The translations under genes and the position numbers were made by a program. A DNA stretch of 64,000 nucleotides from Symbiodinium natans (lineage: Eukaryota > Sar > Dinophyceae > Suessiales > Symbiodiniaceae), in the NCBI GenBank assembly GCA_905221605.1, contig CAJNDS010002159.1, positions 388,501 through 452,500 on the forward strand. The letters are read 5' to 3'. Under the pieces are notes generated by a model that did no database searches, was not told where the DNA came from, and saw only the letters and a program-made list of their open reading frames with translations. Shown here in pieces: positions 21,801 through 30,329 of this stretch; the first letter of the stretch is position 1, and the number at the start of each line of letters is the position of its first letter.

Positions 21801-23771
21801 GTAGGCGGGCGCTGGTCGAGCGCTCTGCGAGACCCCTAAACTCTAAATGGCGACATGACCTTCATGAGGACTTCTTTGCAGACGACCCGCAAGAAGAAGC
21901 GGAGGCACCGGAGCAGCGTTTAGGGTTTAGGGCTTAGGGTTTAGGATGAGCCCTAAGTTTGGACTCTATAAACCCTGTAAACCCTAAGCCCTGCAAACCC
22001 TGAGTGTAGACCCTATGAACACTATGCACATATATATATATACATATACATATAGTATAACATATACATACATGCGCCGAATATGTTCGTATTGTTACCT
22101 GAAGTATATACCGCTGCCACTCAGCCCTGCAATGTGACGTGCACCCTTTTGGGGGGCTTAGGATTCATGTCCAGCTTTAAGGTTGCTCATTCCTGCAGTA
22201 GGGTTTAGGGTTTAGGGTTTAGGGTTTAGGGCTTAGGGCTTATGGTTTAGGGTTTAGGGCAAAACGGGCTCGCAAGAAGTAGCGCAGGCTACACAAAGTG
22301 GGGGGGGGGGGGGACCTCTACTTGTCAGAGGTTTTTGGCAAGTTTTTGGGTGCAGGGCAGAGGGTGGCAGATTCTTTGGCCCCGCAATCCGGCAGCAACT
22401 GGCTAGACTCGCTCCCAGCAAAACTCAAGAGGGACGCTGAACCGCTGGAAAGTCACGGTGGTTGAAGGATAAGGGGTTTTCCAGGCTTCAGGGCTCAAGC
22501 TAGGGCGGACAACTTTATATTAGGATCCCTTTCCTACAAGGGACCCTGACTTAGCACAACGCCCATATGCCTTTGCTATTCCTTGGCCCAGTGCTACCCT
22601 TTACAATTTTTTTGGCTATGGGATCCCTAAGGTAACCCCCCCCCCCCCCCCCCCCCAACAAAAAAAACAAAGGGTTTTCTAGCGGTCGGAATACTACAAG
22701 ACCCCCCCCCCCAATAAAAAAAAAAACTATTCTGATTCTTCACGACCCTATATTGCCTCTTATAGTAATATGGTTGCTGGGCCACGAAGTCCCTAAAACC
22801 TAAACCCTAAACCCTAAACCCTAAACCCTAAACCCTAAACCGTCTGTAAATTGCGGTTTTGGGAGAGCTCCGAGGGATTACGCAGGCGCTTGCCGAGGAG
22901 GCCGCGCTCGCAGCGGAGGCCGCGTTGGAGCTGGAGCCGGAAGAAGACCCCGAGGAGAAGGCAATCACAGGGTTTGGGGTTTGGGGTTTAGGGTTTAGGG
23001 GTTTAGGGGTTTAGGGGTTTAGGGGTTTAGGGGTTTAGGGTTTAGGGTTTGGGGTTTGGGGTTTGGGGTTTTGGGTTTAGGGTTTAGGGGTTTAGGGTTT
23101 TGAATCCGTCTGCCAAGTCTTAAACTTTCGGAATCCTAAGCCACGAGCTCTCTATCCCGTCGTAGACGCCGGGCGTAGAAGCTGTAAGAGCAACAGGCAA
23201 GGGCCCTCTTGCCACGGCGAGTTCTGACTGCGCCTTTTGCCAGTCGAACCCTAAACCCTCAACCCTTAAAACCCTAAATCTTGGTCTTCCCTAGGCCAGC
23301 CCTAATCCCAAGTTTGGCTGCCCTAAACGCTGCACCCTCAACACTAATCCCAAACCCAAAGGATCCATGTACCTGTATAGTATATACTTGGGCCCTAAAG
23401 CTACTATATAGGAATCCCTTTAAGGCCCAAGTATATACTATATAGGTACATGGATCCTTTGGGAAACCTAAGGAACCATAAATCTCGAGAATAGTCTGCA
23501 CAAACCCTGAGCTCTACGAGTCCCAACAGGCCCCTAAACCCTAAGCCTTGTCACTACACCCTAAACCCTTTTGAGCCCTAAACCCTAAACCCTCAACCCT
23601 CAACCCTAAACCCTAAACCCTAAACCCTATCAAACTCCACTAGGCACGATTAAACCCTATCAACCCCATGGACACTTCAATCCCGAGCCCCTCTCGGCAG
23701 CAAGCATGCGTGGCAGGAGCGCAGGGAGAAGACCGTGGCCCTGGCAAACGAGGACTTTCCACTCCGACGTG
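15071..23771 (+). CDS. Chain of small exons, unrecognised gene(s)
   Basis: Coding-like islands lie between TTTAGGG arrays, several right after CAG/AAG acceptors. Positions: ~15079-15150 (FKAGEQVLISRGDPLKN), 16377-16438, 16857-16952 (MIVSVNGKMPEDPWHARRY), 18009-18092 (RQVNALMQPLSQFFAGLLF), ~18689-18749, 19474-19553 (LDQAVIEEAAIMKRRAERK), 20284-20332, 20720-20785, 21882-21918 (basic), 22371-22457, 22885-22970 (Glu/Ala-rich), 23701-23771 (KHAWQERREKTVALANEDF). All are on the + strand. No domain is recognised. They could form one gene, and could even be the 5' part of the helicase gene downstream. Joins were not verified, so this entry is a set of exon candidates over a span. Confidence 0.4.
16020..16110. 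mobile_element. Short palindromic element
   Basis: CCAGGATGGGCTAT at the left is mirrored exactly by ATAGCCCATCCTGG at the right, around a 60-bp AT-richer centre. It is a single copy in the window and no clear duplication was seen. Confidence 0.6.
16857..16952 (+). CDS. Exon of unknown gene (best-supported in the 15-24 kb chain)
   Basis: After CACCAG the frame is open for 96 nt (MIVSVNGKMPEDPWHARRY, then RIDKPLAAIER) and stops in a TTTAGGG unit. The high GC and the protein-like residue mix make it a firm exon candidate. No family is recognised. Confidence 0.5.
17521..17616. repeat. CGCACG / CA microsatellite
   Basis: (CGCA)n, (CGCACG)n and (CA)n simple repeats. The His/Thr/Arg-rich open frames seen here are artefacts of the repeat. 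Confidence 0.9.
18009..18092 (+). CDS. Exon of unknown gene
   Basis: It follows CACAAG and precedes a short non-repeat stretch. It reads YANRTTYERQVNALMQPL and SQFFAGLLF, a helix-like segment. It is unrecognised and part of the 15-24 kb chain. Confidence 0.45.
18343..18437 (+). repeat. TTTAGGG array
   Basis: About eleven perfect units from 18359. Confidence 0.95.
18781..18812 (+). repeat. Poly-G run of about 32
   Basis: An uninterrupted G run beside an AT-rich duplicated segment (TAATTCTTATTATAATTTAATCCC repeated with one change). Similar long G or C runs recur at 7127, 14464, 24892, 38692, 40735, 48370 and 62479. Confidence 0.9.
19036..19105 (+). mobile_element. Introner family A, internally deleted copy
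   Basis: It has CTTGGTAGCCCAGTACCCC at the left, AAAAGGGTGCCCTTATCATA inside and GGTTACTGGCGGGCTACC at the right, with most of the middle missing. The right terminus is rearranged and no duplication is clear. Confidence 0.65.
21190..21543 (+). repeat. TTTTAGGG octamer array, about 350 bp
   Basis: The dominant unit is GGGTTTTA (eight bases), with TTATAGGG, GTTAGGG and GTAGGG variants. It is the longest array in the window built on a non-canonical unit. Confidence 0.92.
22582..22789 (+). mobile_element. Introner family A, expanded copy
   Basis: The left end CTTGGCCCAGTGCTACCC and the right end ATGGTTGCTGGGCCACGAAG fit family A. The middle carries two poly-C/poly-A segments (CCCC...AACAAAAAAAACAAAGGG and a second similar one), suggesting internal duplication. 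The flanks do not show a clear duplication. Confidence 0.65.
22990..23098 (+). repeat. TTTAGGGG / TTTGGGG variant array
   Basis: Blocks of TTTAGGGG followed by TTTGGGG units. Confidence 0.9.
23355..23463. mobile_element. Long hairpin element
   Basis: CCCAAAGGATCCATGTACCT at the left is the complement of AGGTACATGGATCCTTTGGG at the right. The arms continue through TATAGTATATACTTGGGCC, giving about 40-bp arms around a 30-bp loop. It is nearly perfect, so it is young or maintained. Single copy here. Confidence 0.75.
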
Positions 23772-24005
23772 GTTTAAGGTTCAGGCTGCAGATTCATGCC
23801 CAAAAAAACATGGGACCTGCGTGTTAAGGCCGGGAGCAGTCTCGGTCTGAGTAAATCTGGGTCGTGCACCAAACCCGGAAACCTGGACTGCCTAGTGCCG
23901 CAAGTCCGATGGATTTTGCAACACTGAACCCATAACCCTTTCGGCTTAAGCTCTCTCATGTCGAATTCGGGCTGAGAGGCTGGGTTCTAGATCCCACCAG
24001 CTACA

Positions 24006-24871
24006 ATGCAGATGATTAGCGCAATGATCGTTGCCCCGGTGATGTCCCTCCTTTTTGCTTCACTAGCAGTTGAAGCCGAACAGGCATCACCAGTCGCGCA
24101 GCTCGCGGCTGAAGGGGCTCAGGCGTCCTCCGATGTCCATCTGAACACAGTGGCTGGGGCGCTCACGGATTTGCTGAAGAGTGGCGACCAAGGAGCCGGC
24201 ACTTTGTCGGCCATAGCCCAGGCGTCGAATACATCAGCAATCGTGGAGACCATCAAAGAGTTGCTGAACGGCACCATGAAACTTAGCAGTAGAGTAGGCA
24301 ACCTTTTACCTTTTCGGGGTATTCTCATCCCTATGACATCCCACAGGTTCACCTTGAATTCCCCCAGGTTACTGGACACCTAAGGAAAGGACGTCTGTAC
24401 ACGGCGCACAAGAACAGCTTGGCGGCCATTGCGGACTCGAAGAAGCTGTTCGCCGACTGCCGCAGCGCGTATGAGGCTGCTGATCATGTCCGTTTTCCTC
24501 CAGCCTCTCTTTTGCAGACGGTGAACGCGACGCCATGGTACGAAGAGTTCTTCCAAGCCTATAGCCAGTGCAAGCTTTGGGAGGCACAGATTGGAAAGGA
24601 TATGACTGCTTGTGACTACCACTGCACCTCAGAGGTCAAGGTTGTCGGGGAGGACTCTTAGTAGCTGAGTGAGCACACTTTGCACTTTTTGGGATACTAT
24701 AATCCCCTATAGAACTGACAGTGTACACTTGTTTTGGGGGCTTACGAACTTAGCAACTAAGGACTGCACCTTCTTAGGTGATCAGTGTGGCCCTCTCGAC
24801 TGTGCACCGGTCACCGGTGAAGGCTACAAGTCCTTCCTTGATCCTTGGAGCCCAGTGGTACCCTTTACTTT

Positions 24872-24902
<31 letters not shown>

Positions 24903-27900
24903 GGTTATGGGTTCCCTTATAAGAATAGCCAACCCCCAAAAAGGGTGCCCTTATTATAATATGGTTCCTGGGCTACCAAGGAACGAATGATTAAGGACAT
25001 CAAGTCCCACTTGGACTTCCTGGTCTGGGAGCGCTACAACGCAACCCATGGATGCAACGACATCTGGGGCACGGCCGACCCCTTTGTCATAGTTGGGTAA
25101 CATTTTTTTACATGTTTAAGGGTACCCTACACCCAATAATGAATATAGATTTAGATAAGGGTACTTCAACCCAATAAGGAATATAGATTTAGATAAGGGT
25201 ACTTAAACCCAATAAGGATTATGCATCTAAATTTTTATAATACGATCCCAAACCATGAAAACTAGGAGCGTTGCTTCAAGAACTGCGACGGCCACGTCAT
25301 GGAGATCCAGGATCTCGTGCCGCACAAGTCCCTGGGGCCATTGTTTGAAAAACACGCGTTGTTCATTTGTTCGTGAATATCTAAAATTGAAACCCAAGAA
25401 GGAACAACAAAGGTCTTTTAAAGGTCTTTTTTTTATAAATAGAACCCACTAATTAAGGAACAAACGTGGCCATTTTTAAAATAGTACCCCCCCCCAACAA
25501 TGGCGAAGGTCCACCGACATCCCAGGCTGCTGCGCTCCACGCACGCAGGCCGAGGATGCCAAATGCCAGGAGCTGAAGTCCCAGCGCGTGGCCTGGCAGA
25601 CCTACGACCAGTGTCTCGGCAGGTTTTGGGACTTTGTGCTTTTTTTTTGCCTTATTGGGTTTAAGAGGATCATGTCCCCAAACCCTATGTAAACCCTAAA
25701 CCCTAAACCCTAAACATCCCTAAAGCCTAAGAGGGTTTACATCGGGCCATCCTAGGTGCTATGATGCGGCGTTGCCGCAGTGGGAGACCACCAAGGGGGA
25801 GCAGGTGGCAGAGGCCGAGTCTCGCAAGGCACAGATGCGATCCATCATGAGGATGCTGTGCTACGTGAGCTCCTTTGGTCCCTCGTCTTGGTTTCCCAGT
25901 GGTACCCTTTACCCTTTTTGTTGGTTCTGGGTTCCCTTATAACTAACCCAAAAAGGGTGCCCTTATTACAATATGGTCACTGGGCTACCAAGTCGTAGCT
26001 GAGTGAGTACACTTTACCTTGGAAACCCAGGGGTACCCTGTACCCCTTTTTTTTTGTTCTGGGTTCACTGAAAATAGCCACAATAGCTCAAAAAGGGCGC
26101 CCGTATTACAATATGGTTACTGGGCTACCAAGTGACACTTTATGGGATTCCAGAATCCCCTACAGAACTGAAAGTGTACACCTTTTTTTGGGGGGACTAA
26201 TACTTTATGGGATACCATAATCCCCTGTAGAACCGAAAGTGTACACCTTTTTTTGGGGGGGGGGGGCTTAATGAACTCAGCAACTTAAGGTCCGAACCAG
26301 GCCACGCTGCTGACGCAGTGCATGGAGAAGGACTTCACGAAGGAGACGGATGTGATGGCCATGAGCCTTGAGCTCGGCATGCCGGAGACGAAGCTTAGTA
26401 GGAGTGAGCACACTTTACACTTTTTGGGATTAGGGTTTAGGGTTTAGGGTTTAGGGTTTAGGGATACTCGAATCCCCTATAGAACTGCTGGAAGTGTACA
26501 CGTTGAATTTTTTTTTTGGGGGGGGGGGGGGGGCTTATGAGCTCAGCAACTAACTAAGGAAGCTTGATGCCTTCAGCTGCAACTCCAGTGAGACCCCTGG
26601 GACCGCCGACTTCGACGCGGCTCACTACGGCAACTTTGTCATAGTTGTGTAGCATGTTACATTTTTAAGGGTACCCTAAACCCTAAACCCTAAACCCTAA
26701 ACCCTAAACCCATGAACTAGGCAACCTCCCGACCGGGCTGGCAGCCTGCCCGGTGCTGCACTGCGAGGAAGCTTCTTGGTGGCCTTTAGTGGTGCCCTTT
26801 TTGCTCCGTTTTTTGGGTTTTAGGGTTTAGGGTTTTAGTTTAGGGTTTAGGGTTTAGGGTTTAGGGTTTAGGGTTTAGGGTTTAGGGTTTAGGGTTTAGG
26901 GTTTAGGGTTTAGGGTTTAGGGTTCCCTCATAAGGTAGCCAACGGTACAATTCCCTTATTAGAACATGGTTCCTGGGCTACCAAGGCGTGCAACGGCGAG
27001 GTCAATGTCTCTTCCATGCGCATCCTCGATGCGACTACGGAACCTCCTCTGCCGGAGATGACCACGGCTTCGACCAAGTGCTTCTTGGGCTCAGGGTTTA
27101 GGGTTTAGGGTTTAGGGTGCCCTTTTGCCCTGTTTTGGGGGTTCCAGGTTCCCTTGGAAAAAAAAAGCCCCTCGATCCGAAAAAAGGGAGGCCGAAAAAG
27201 GGATACCCAAAGCAGCAAGGGATTCCCTGATGATCATGTGCTTTCCTGGGCTACCCTGTTTGGGGGTTCTAGGAACCCTAAACCCTAAACCCCAAACCCT
27301 AAACCCTAAACCCTAAACCCTAAACCCTAAACCCTAAACCCTAAACCCGAAACCCTAAGACCAAGGCTTCAAGAAGGCAGCTAGCGCCGATGCAGTCTAC
27401 TGGGACCTCGGCTCCGAGCAAGCGGTTGGCGCTGTGTCTGCCGACCCTGCAGATGCCGGGTTGTGCTATAGGATCACTTTTATTTATTTTTTTTTAAATC
27501 TTTTTATATGTTTATTTTATTAATGTCCCTTCTTCCCTTAATAGGGAACCTATTCATTCTTTTCTTAGGAAACAAAGAAAGGGATGACTTTTCAATGTTT
27601 TTTTCTTTCCTTATAAGGGAACCTACTCATAGATAGTTTTCGAAGTGCTTAAAGCACAACTCAGGACGATATTTCCAGCATCAAGGTGTATCTCACCAAC
27701 TCGGAACATGGCGCCTTGGTAGCCTAAGTGGTATCCTTTGCCCCCTTGTTTCCGTAGGGGAAGCAGCTCACCCCAAAAACCCTAAACCCTAAACCCTAAA
27801 CCCTAAACCCTAAACCCTAAACCCTAAACCCTAAACCCACCGAGGCACCGTCCTTCCGACCACAGAGCTTTGTGGAACTATCACAGAGAAGTCGAAGACC

Positions 27901-28092
27901 GTGGACTGTGGAGCCCGATCCGGGTCTCGGTACCTGGTGATGCAGCCCTTCATCACCGGCAGCTGCGTCTTCGGCGGCTGCACTCCTAGTTGGTGCCTCA
28001 TGACGGTGGATGGCAGCAACATGACGCAAGAGCCCATGTCCGCGACGGGCTCCTCCTTCGTGGGTCAGGTTGTGGTCAACGCCACGGTCTGA
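24006..28092 (+). CDS. Secreted Cys-rich protein, about 14 exons, all short introns introner-like
   Basis: Exons: 24006-24277, 24385-24652, 24762-24839, 24981-25086, 25266-~25336, ~25505-25610, 25756-25877, 26290-26389, 26559-26638, 26721-26770, 26986-27079, 27366-~27457, ~27665-27710, 27845-28092. The ATG at 24006 opens a signal-peptide-like leader (MISAMIVAPVMSLLFASLAV, then EAEQA). The mature part has many Cys (DYHC, DQCG, CAPV, CFKNCDGH, GCCAP, CNGEV) and possible N-glycosylation sites (NGT, NAT, NSS). The C-terminal part (VYWDLGSEQAVGAVS, DISSIKVYLTNSEHG, SRYLVMQPF) resembles a discoidin/F5-8C or fucolectin-like jelly-roll domain. That is inference from pattern only. The stop is TGA at 28090. 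Likely extracellular or secretory-pathway; function unknown. Confidence 0.8.
24282..24384 (+). mobile_element. Introner family F, TSD GAAA
   Basis: It runs from CTTAGCAGTAGAGTAGGCAAC to GTTACTGGACACCTAAG, flanked by GAAA at 24278-24281 and 24385-24388. The join gives LLNGTMKGRLYTAHKNSL in frame. The left end resembles the start of the ankyrin intron 1. Confidence 0.87.
24657..24761 (+). mobile_element. Introner family B, TSD GACT
   Basis: It runs from CTTAGTAGCTGAGTGAGCAC to TTAGCAACTAAG with GACT on both sides. Inside is GATACTATAATCCCCTATAG and then AAGTGTACAC-like sequence. The join gives VVGEDCTFLGDQCG and removes an in-frame TAG created by the element. Confidence 0.9.
24844..24980 (+). 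mobile_element. Introner family A, TSD GATC/GAAC
   Basis: It runs from CTTGGAGCCCAGTGGTACCC to CCTGGGCTACCAAG, with a poly-T/poly-G tract in the centre. The flanking 4-mers differ at one base. The join gives YKSFLDRMIKDIKSHL in frame. Confidence 0.88.
25087..25265 (+). mobile_element. Introner family C with internal tandem repeat
   Basis: It runs from TCATAGTTGGGTAACATT to CCATGAAAACTAG. The interior has about three copies of a 40-bp unit (AAGGGTACTTAAACCCAATA, then AGGAATATAGATTTAGAT) at 25119-25220. Sister copies are at 26639-26720 and 41573-41666. The flanking duplication is not clear here. Confidence 0.75.
25337..25504 (+). mobile_element. Intron, probable introner family G
   Basis: The ends GCCATTGTTTG and AACAATGGC are complementary over nine bases. 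The interior is AT-rich with a poly-C run near the right end. The exon frames on both sides agree (HKSLG / STDIPGCC), but the exact splice point could not be fixed. Confidence 0.6.
25615..25755 (+). mobile_element. Introner family E, TSD GTGT/GTGC
   Basis: It runs from CTCGGCAGGTTTTGGGAC to GGGCCATCCTAG, with GGATCATGTCCCC and a short CCCTAAA tract inside. The flanking 4-mers differ at one base. The join gives TYDQCYDAALPQWE in frame. Confidence 0.85.
25887..25992 (+). mobile_element. Nested introner family A, TSD TCGT
   Basis: It runs from CTTGGTTTCCCAGTGGTACC to GGTCACTGGGCTACCAAG, flanked by TCGT on both sides, and lies within the left TIR of the family B element. Confidence 0.9.
26018..26132 (+). 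mobile_element. Nested introner family A, TSD TTAC/TGAC
   Basis: It runs from CTTGGAAACCCAGGGGTACC to GGTTACTGGGCTACCAAG and interrupts the CACTTTAC stretch of the family B element. Flanking 4-mers match at three of four bases. Confidence 0.85.
26394..26558 (+). mobile_element. Introner family B with TTTAGGG insertion, TSD GAAG
   Basis: It runs from CTTAGTAGGAGTGAGCAC to GCTCAGCAACTAACTAAG, flanked by GAAG. Four to five TTTAGGG units interrupt the sequence between CTTTTTGGGAT and GATACTCGAATCCCC. The join gives MPETKLDAFSCNSSE in frame. Confidence 0.9.
26639..26720 (+). mobile_element. Introner family C, core replaced by CCCTAAA
   Basis: It runs from TCATAGTTGTGTAGCATG to CCATGAACTAG. The middle is a CCCTAAA tract. 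Flanks are GCAACTTTG and GCAACCTCC (six of nine match). The join gives AAHYGNLPTGLAACPV in frame. Confidence 0.8.
26775..26985 (+). mobile_element. Introner family A with TTTAGGG array, TSD GCTT/GCGT
   Basis: It runs from CTTGGTGGCCTTTAGTGGTG to TTCCTGGGCTACCAAG. About 100 bp of TTTAGGG units sit between the CGTTTTTTGGG and GGTTCCCTCATAAGG blocks. The join gives LHCEEACNGEVNVSS in frame. Confidence 0.87.
27084..27365 (+). mobile_element. Introner family A, right TIR split by CCCTAAA, TSD GCTT
   Basis: The left end CTTGGGCTCAGGG runs into TTTAGGG units. The right arm reads TTTCCTGGGCTACC, is then interrupted by about 95 bp ending in a CCCTAAA array, and resumes with CCAAG. GCTT flanks both outer ends perfectly. 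The join gives ASTKCFKKAASADAVYW in frame. Confidence 0.85.
27458..27664 (+). mobile_element. Intron, probable introner family H
   Basis: GGTTGTGCT near the left and AGCACAAC near the right are complementary. The interior is T-rich with repeated CCTTATAAGGGAACCTACTCA-like blocks. It separates coding segments (SADPADA / DDISSIKVY). The precise splice edges are not fixed. Confidence 0.55.
27715..27844 (+). mobile_element. Introner family A, right half replaced by CCCTAAA, TSD GCGC/GCAC
   Basis: The left end CTTGGTAGCCTAAGTGG is intact. Only ACCGAG remains of the right terminus after a CCCTAAA array. Flanking 4-mers differ at one base. The join gives NSEHGAVLPTTELCG in frame. Confidence 0.72.
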
Positions 28093-28852
28093 TAAGTTCA
28101 TGGGTGCTTCCGTAGTGGCGACCGTGCGTGCTGGCGGGTAGCCAAAACATGTCTTGTTAGTTTTGATTAGGGAATGAGAAGGTGGTACCATGTGTGGCTC
28201 CCTACTCTTTAAGGGACGACGTAGGGTACCGAACTCCCAGACTTACCTGCCAAGAGCCCGAAAGAAGCACAAGCAAGCTGCCCGTAGTACCAGGGACCGA
28301 AGAGTTAGGCTTCTCTGGGCCCTTAGGGGCATGTTATATAGTGAGTAGGTCATCTTTAACCTTTTTTGGGGTATACAGTGGGGGTATATATATATAATCC
28401 TACCACAACTTAAAGGTTATCCTTCTTTAGCCCAGGGTGCTCGGAAAATCGGGTGAGATCCCTGGAAGCCCAAAAGTTGGAACATTTTAATTATCCTCAT
28501 ACCCCAAGAGGGTTACTAAAGGGAATCCCAGCACTACGCGTCCTTGAACCATGGTCCAACTTTCTGGAGTTTACTGTAGGCCTGGGTCTTACTAACCAAT
28601 TATGATTGTACTTATACCCACTTATAAGCCCCTCAAGAGCCCTAATATGGTTATAAGTACGGTTATAAGTACAGTTTCAAGTGGTTAGTAACTACCATGA
28701 ACCTCCAAGTAGGTCCCTCCAAGCTTCGGCCTGATAGGTACATAGGGAAGCTTAGGGAGCCTTAGGGAGTAGGGAACCTTGAGGTTTAGGGTTTAGGGTT
28801 TAGGGTTTAGGGTTTCGGGTTTAGGGTTTAGGGTTTAGGGTTTAGATTATGT
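28093..28852. other. 3' flank of the secreted-protein gene, with family P2 remnant
   Basis: No exon was seen. A large imperfect palindromic segment spans about 28320-28530. A right-hand part of family P2 lies at about 28590-28712 (ends ACCATGAACCTCCAAGTAG). TTTAGGG units are at 28783-28845, next to the large element at 28861. Confidence 0.6.
28590..28712. mobile_element. Palindromic element family P2, right part
   Basis: It contains AACCAATTATGATTGTACTTA and then ACCATGAACCTCCAAGTAG. It matches the complete copies at 51752-51897, 56202-56349 and 59338-59472. The left terminal CTACTTGGAGG is missing. Confidence 0.65.
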
Positions 28853-28860
28853 ACCCCCCT

Positions 28861-29165
28861 GGAAGTTAGTAGATACCATTTCCATTTTCTAACCATGCCC
28901 ACCCCCCTAGGCCACCCAAAGACCCAAAACCATAACAGCCTATACCTCAACCCACCGAAAGACCCATAGCTAGAACCCTAGGAATAACTCACCTGAAGAC
29001 CCAAAACCATAACAACCTATACCTCAACCACCTCAATAAAAAAAAAAAAAACCATACAACATTCCTATCCTGGAACCACCAGAAGACCCACACCAAGAAC
29101 CCCCCATAGAAAAACCCATATCCCCCAACGCGAAATCCCTAACCCTAGAAAATGGAAATGGTCTT
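28861..29165 (+). repeat. Left terminal inverted repeat of the large element
   Basis: It reads inward from GGAAGTTAGTAGATACC to AATGGAAATGGTC. It carries fewer internal AACCATAACAACCTATACC-type units than the right arm, and this accounts for its shorter length. Confidence 0.8.
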
Positions 29166-29230
29166 CTCAAATAAAATATCTATACTAGGAATAAGGTTTA
29201 GGTTTAACGTCGAACTGGCTAGAACGATAC

Positions 29231-30298
29231 TTGAAGCATGGCATGAGCTACTTGTCCAAACTCCGTTTTAAGCTTCAACTGCACCCTCACTGGAGCATGT
29301 CTTCCTGCATGCATCTCTCAATGGCCATGAAAGCTGGCCTGGCATTTGCCTTGTTCTACTGGGCACAGAGGGCGCCATTCCAGTTTTTCTTGCGGTCCGC
29401 CCTGGCTCCTGGTGCGTTCCCATACAGGGTCAGTCACATTTCGCGGGGCCAAAGCAAAACGAGCAGACGGACTCGGACTTGCGCATTCTCACCACGTTCC
29501 AGAGATGTTCGAGTTTCCAACAGTTGTGTAAGGAGGAAGAGTGTATTCAGCGGACATGCGCAACACGATTTGCCACCAGTTTCAGCAGTCTCCCTGGGCA
29601 ATTATCGTTCTTATGCAGTGCGGGCAGATGGTCAGCTCGTCTGCTTTGGATCTGCTGATAACGTCCCAGCAGATTTGGGACCACTTTTGGCGATCTCATC
29701 GGGCAGTTATCATGCTTGTGCAGTGCGGTCAGATGGTCAGCCCGTCTGCTTTGGAGTCAATGACTATGGACAGTGTGATGTCCCGGCAGATTTGGGACCA
29801 GTTTTGGCGATCTCATCGGGCGCAGCTCATACTTGTGCAGTGCGGTCAGATGGTCAGCTCGTCTGCTTTGGATTCAATGACTATGGACAGTGTGATGTCC
29901 CGGCAGATTTGGGACCAGTTTTGGCGATCTCATCGGGCGCAGCTCATACTTGTGCAGTGCGGTCAGATGGTCAGCTCGTCTGCTTTGGATTCAATGAGTA
30001 TGGACAGTGTGATGTCCCGGCAGATTTGGGACCACCTTTGGCGGTCTCATCGGGCAGTTATCATACCTGCGCAGTGCGGCCAGACGGTCAGCTCGTCTGC
30101 TTTGGAGGCAATCATCAAGGGCAGTGTAACGTCCCGGCAGATTTGGGACCGGTTTTGGCGATCTCAACGAGAGCTGATCATACTTGCGCAATCCGAGCAG
30201 ATGGTCGGCTCGTCTGCTTTGGACTCAATGCTTATGGGCAGTGTGACGTCCCGGCAGATTTGGCACCAGTCAGCTTGTCTGCTTGGAAACAACTTTAA
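29231..30298 (+). CDS. RCC1-like repeat protein inside the TIR element
   Basis: This is an uninterrupted 355-residue ORF. Residues 1-118 are unassigned and include a hydrophobic stretch near 36-60. From about 119 to 349 there are six repeats of about 39 residues, each with the pattern AISSG-x-x-HTCAVRSDGQ-x-VCFG-x-N-x-YGQCDVPADLGP. This is an RCC1/BLIP-II-type beta-propeller blade pattern; a Cys pair recurs in each blade. Six blades are short of the classical seven. DNA of adjacent repeats is nearly identical (117-bp unit), so they expanded recently. The base composition is host-like, unlike the AT-rich ORFs next to it, which suggests captured host sequence. The role is unknown; host-derived cargo and an element surface protein are both possible. 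Confidence 0.7.
   Translation: MKHGMSYLSKLRFKLQLHPHWSMSSCMHLSMAMKAGLAFALFYWAQRAPFQFFLRSALAPGAFPYRVSHISRGQSKTSRRTRTCAFSPRSRDVRVSNSCVRRKSVFSGHAQHDLPPVSAVSLGNYRSYAVRADGQLVCFGSADNVPADLGPLLAISSGSYHACAVRSDGQPVCFGVNDYGQCDVPADLGPVLAISSGAAHTCAVRSDGQLVCFGFNDYGQCDVPADLGPVLAISSGAAHTCAVRSDGQLVCFGFNEYGQCDVPADLGPPLAVSSGSYHTCAVRPDGQLVCFGGNHQGQCNVPADLGPVLAISTRADHTCAIRADGRLVCFGLNAYGQCDVPADLAPVSLSAWKQL
29662..30260 (+). repeat. 117-bp tandem repeats coding the RCC1-like blades
   Basis: The unit begins near CCGGCAGATTTGGGACCA. The two copies around 29779-30012 look identical and the outer ones are diverged. Confidence 0.85.
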
Positions 30299-30329
30299 TG
30301 TCAAAAACGAAGCCGTGCTTGCCCTGCCC

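Larger units (their letters stand above)
25882..26289 (+). mobile_element. Introner family B carrying two nested family A elements, TSD GTCC
   Basis: The outer ends CTCG|TAGCTGAGTGAG and ACTCAGCAACTTAAG are family B, flanked by GTCC at 25878-25881 and 26290-26293. The B interior is itself duplicated (two blocks of ACTTTATGGGATACCATAATC type, each ending AAGTGTACACC). Two family A elements sit inside. The join across the composite gives CYVSSFGPNQATLLTQC in frame. Confidence 0.9.
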
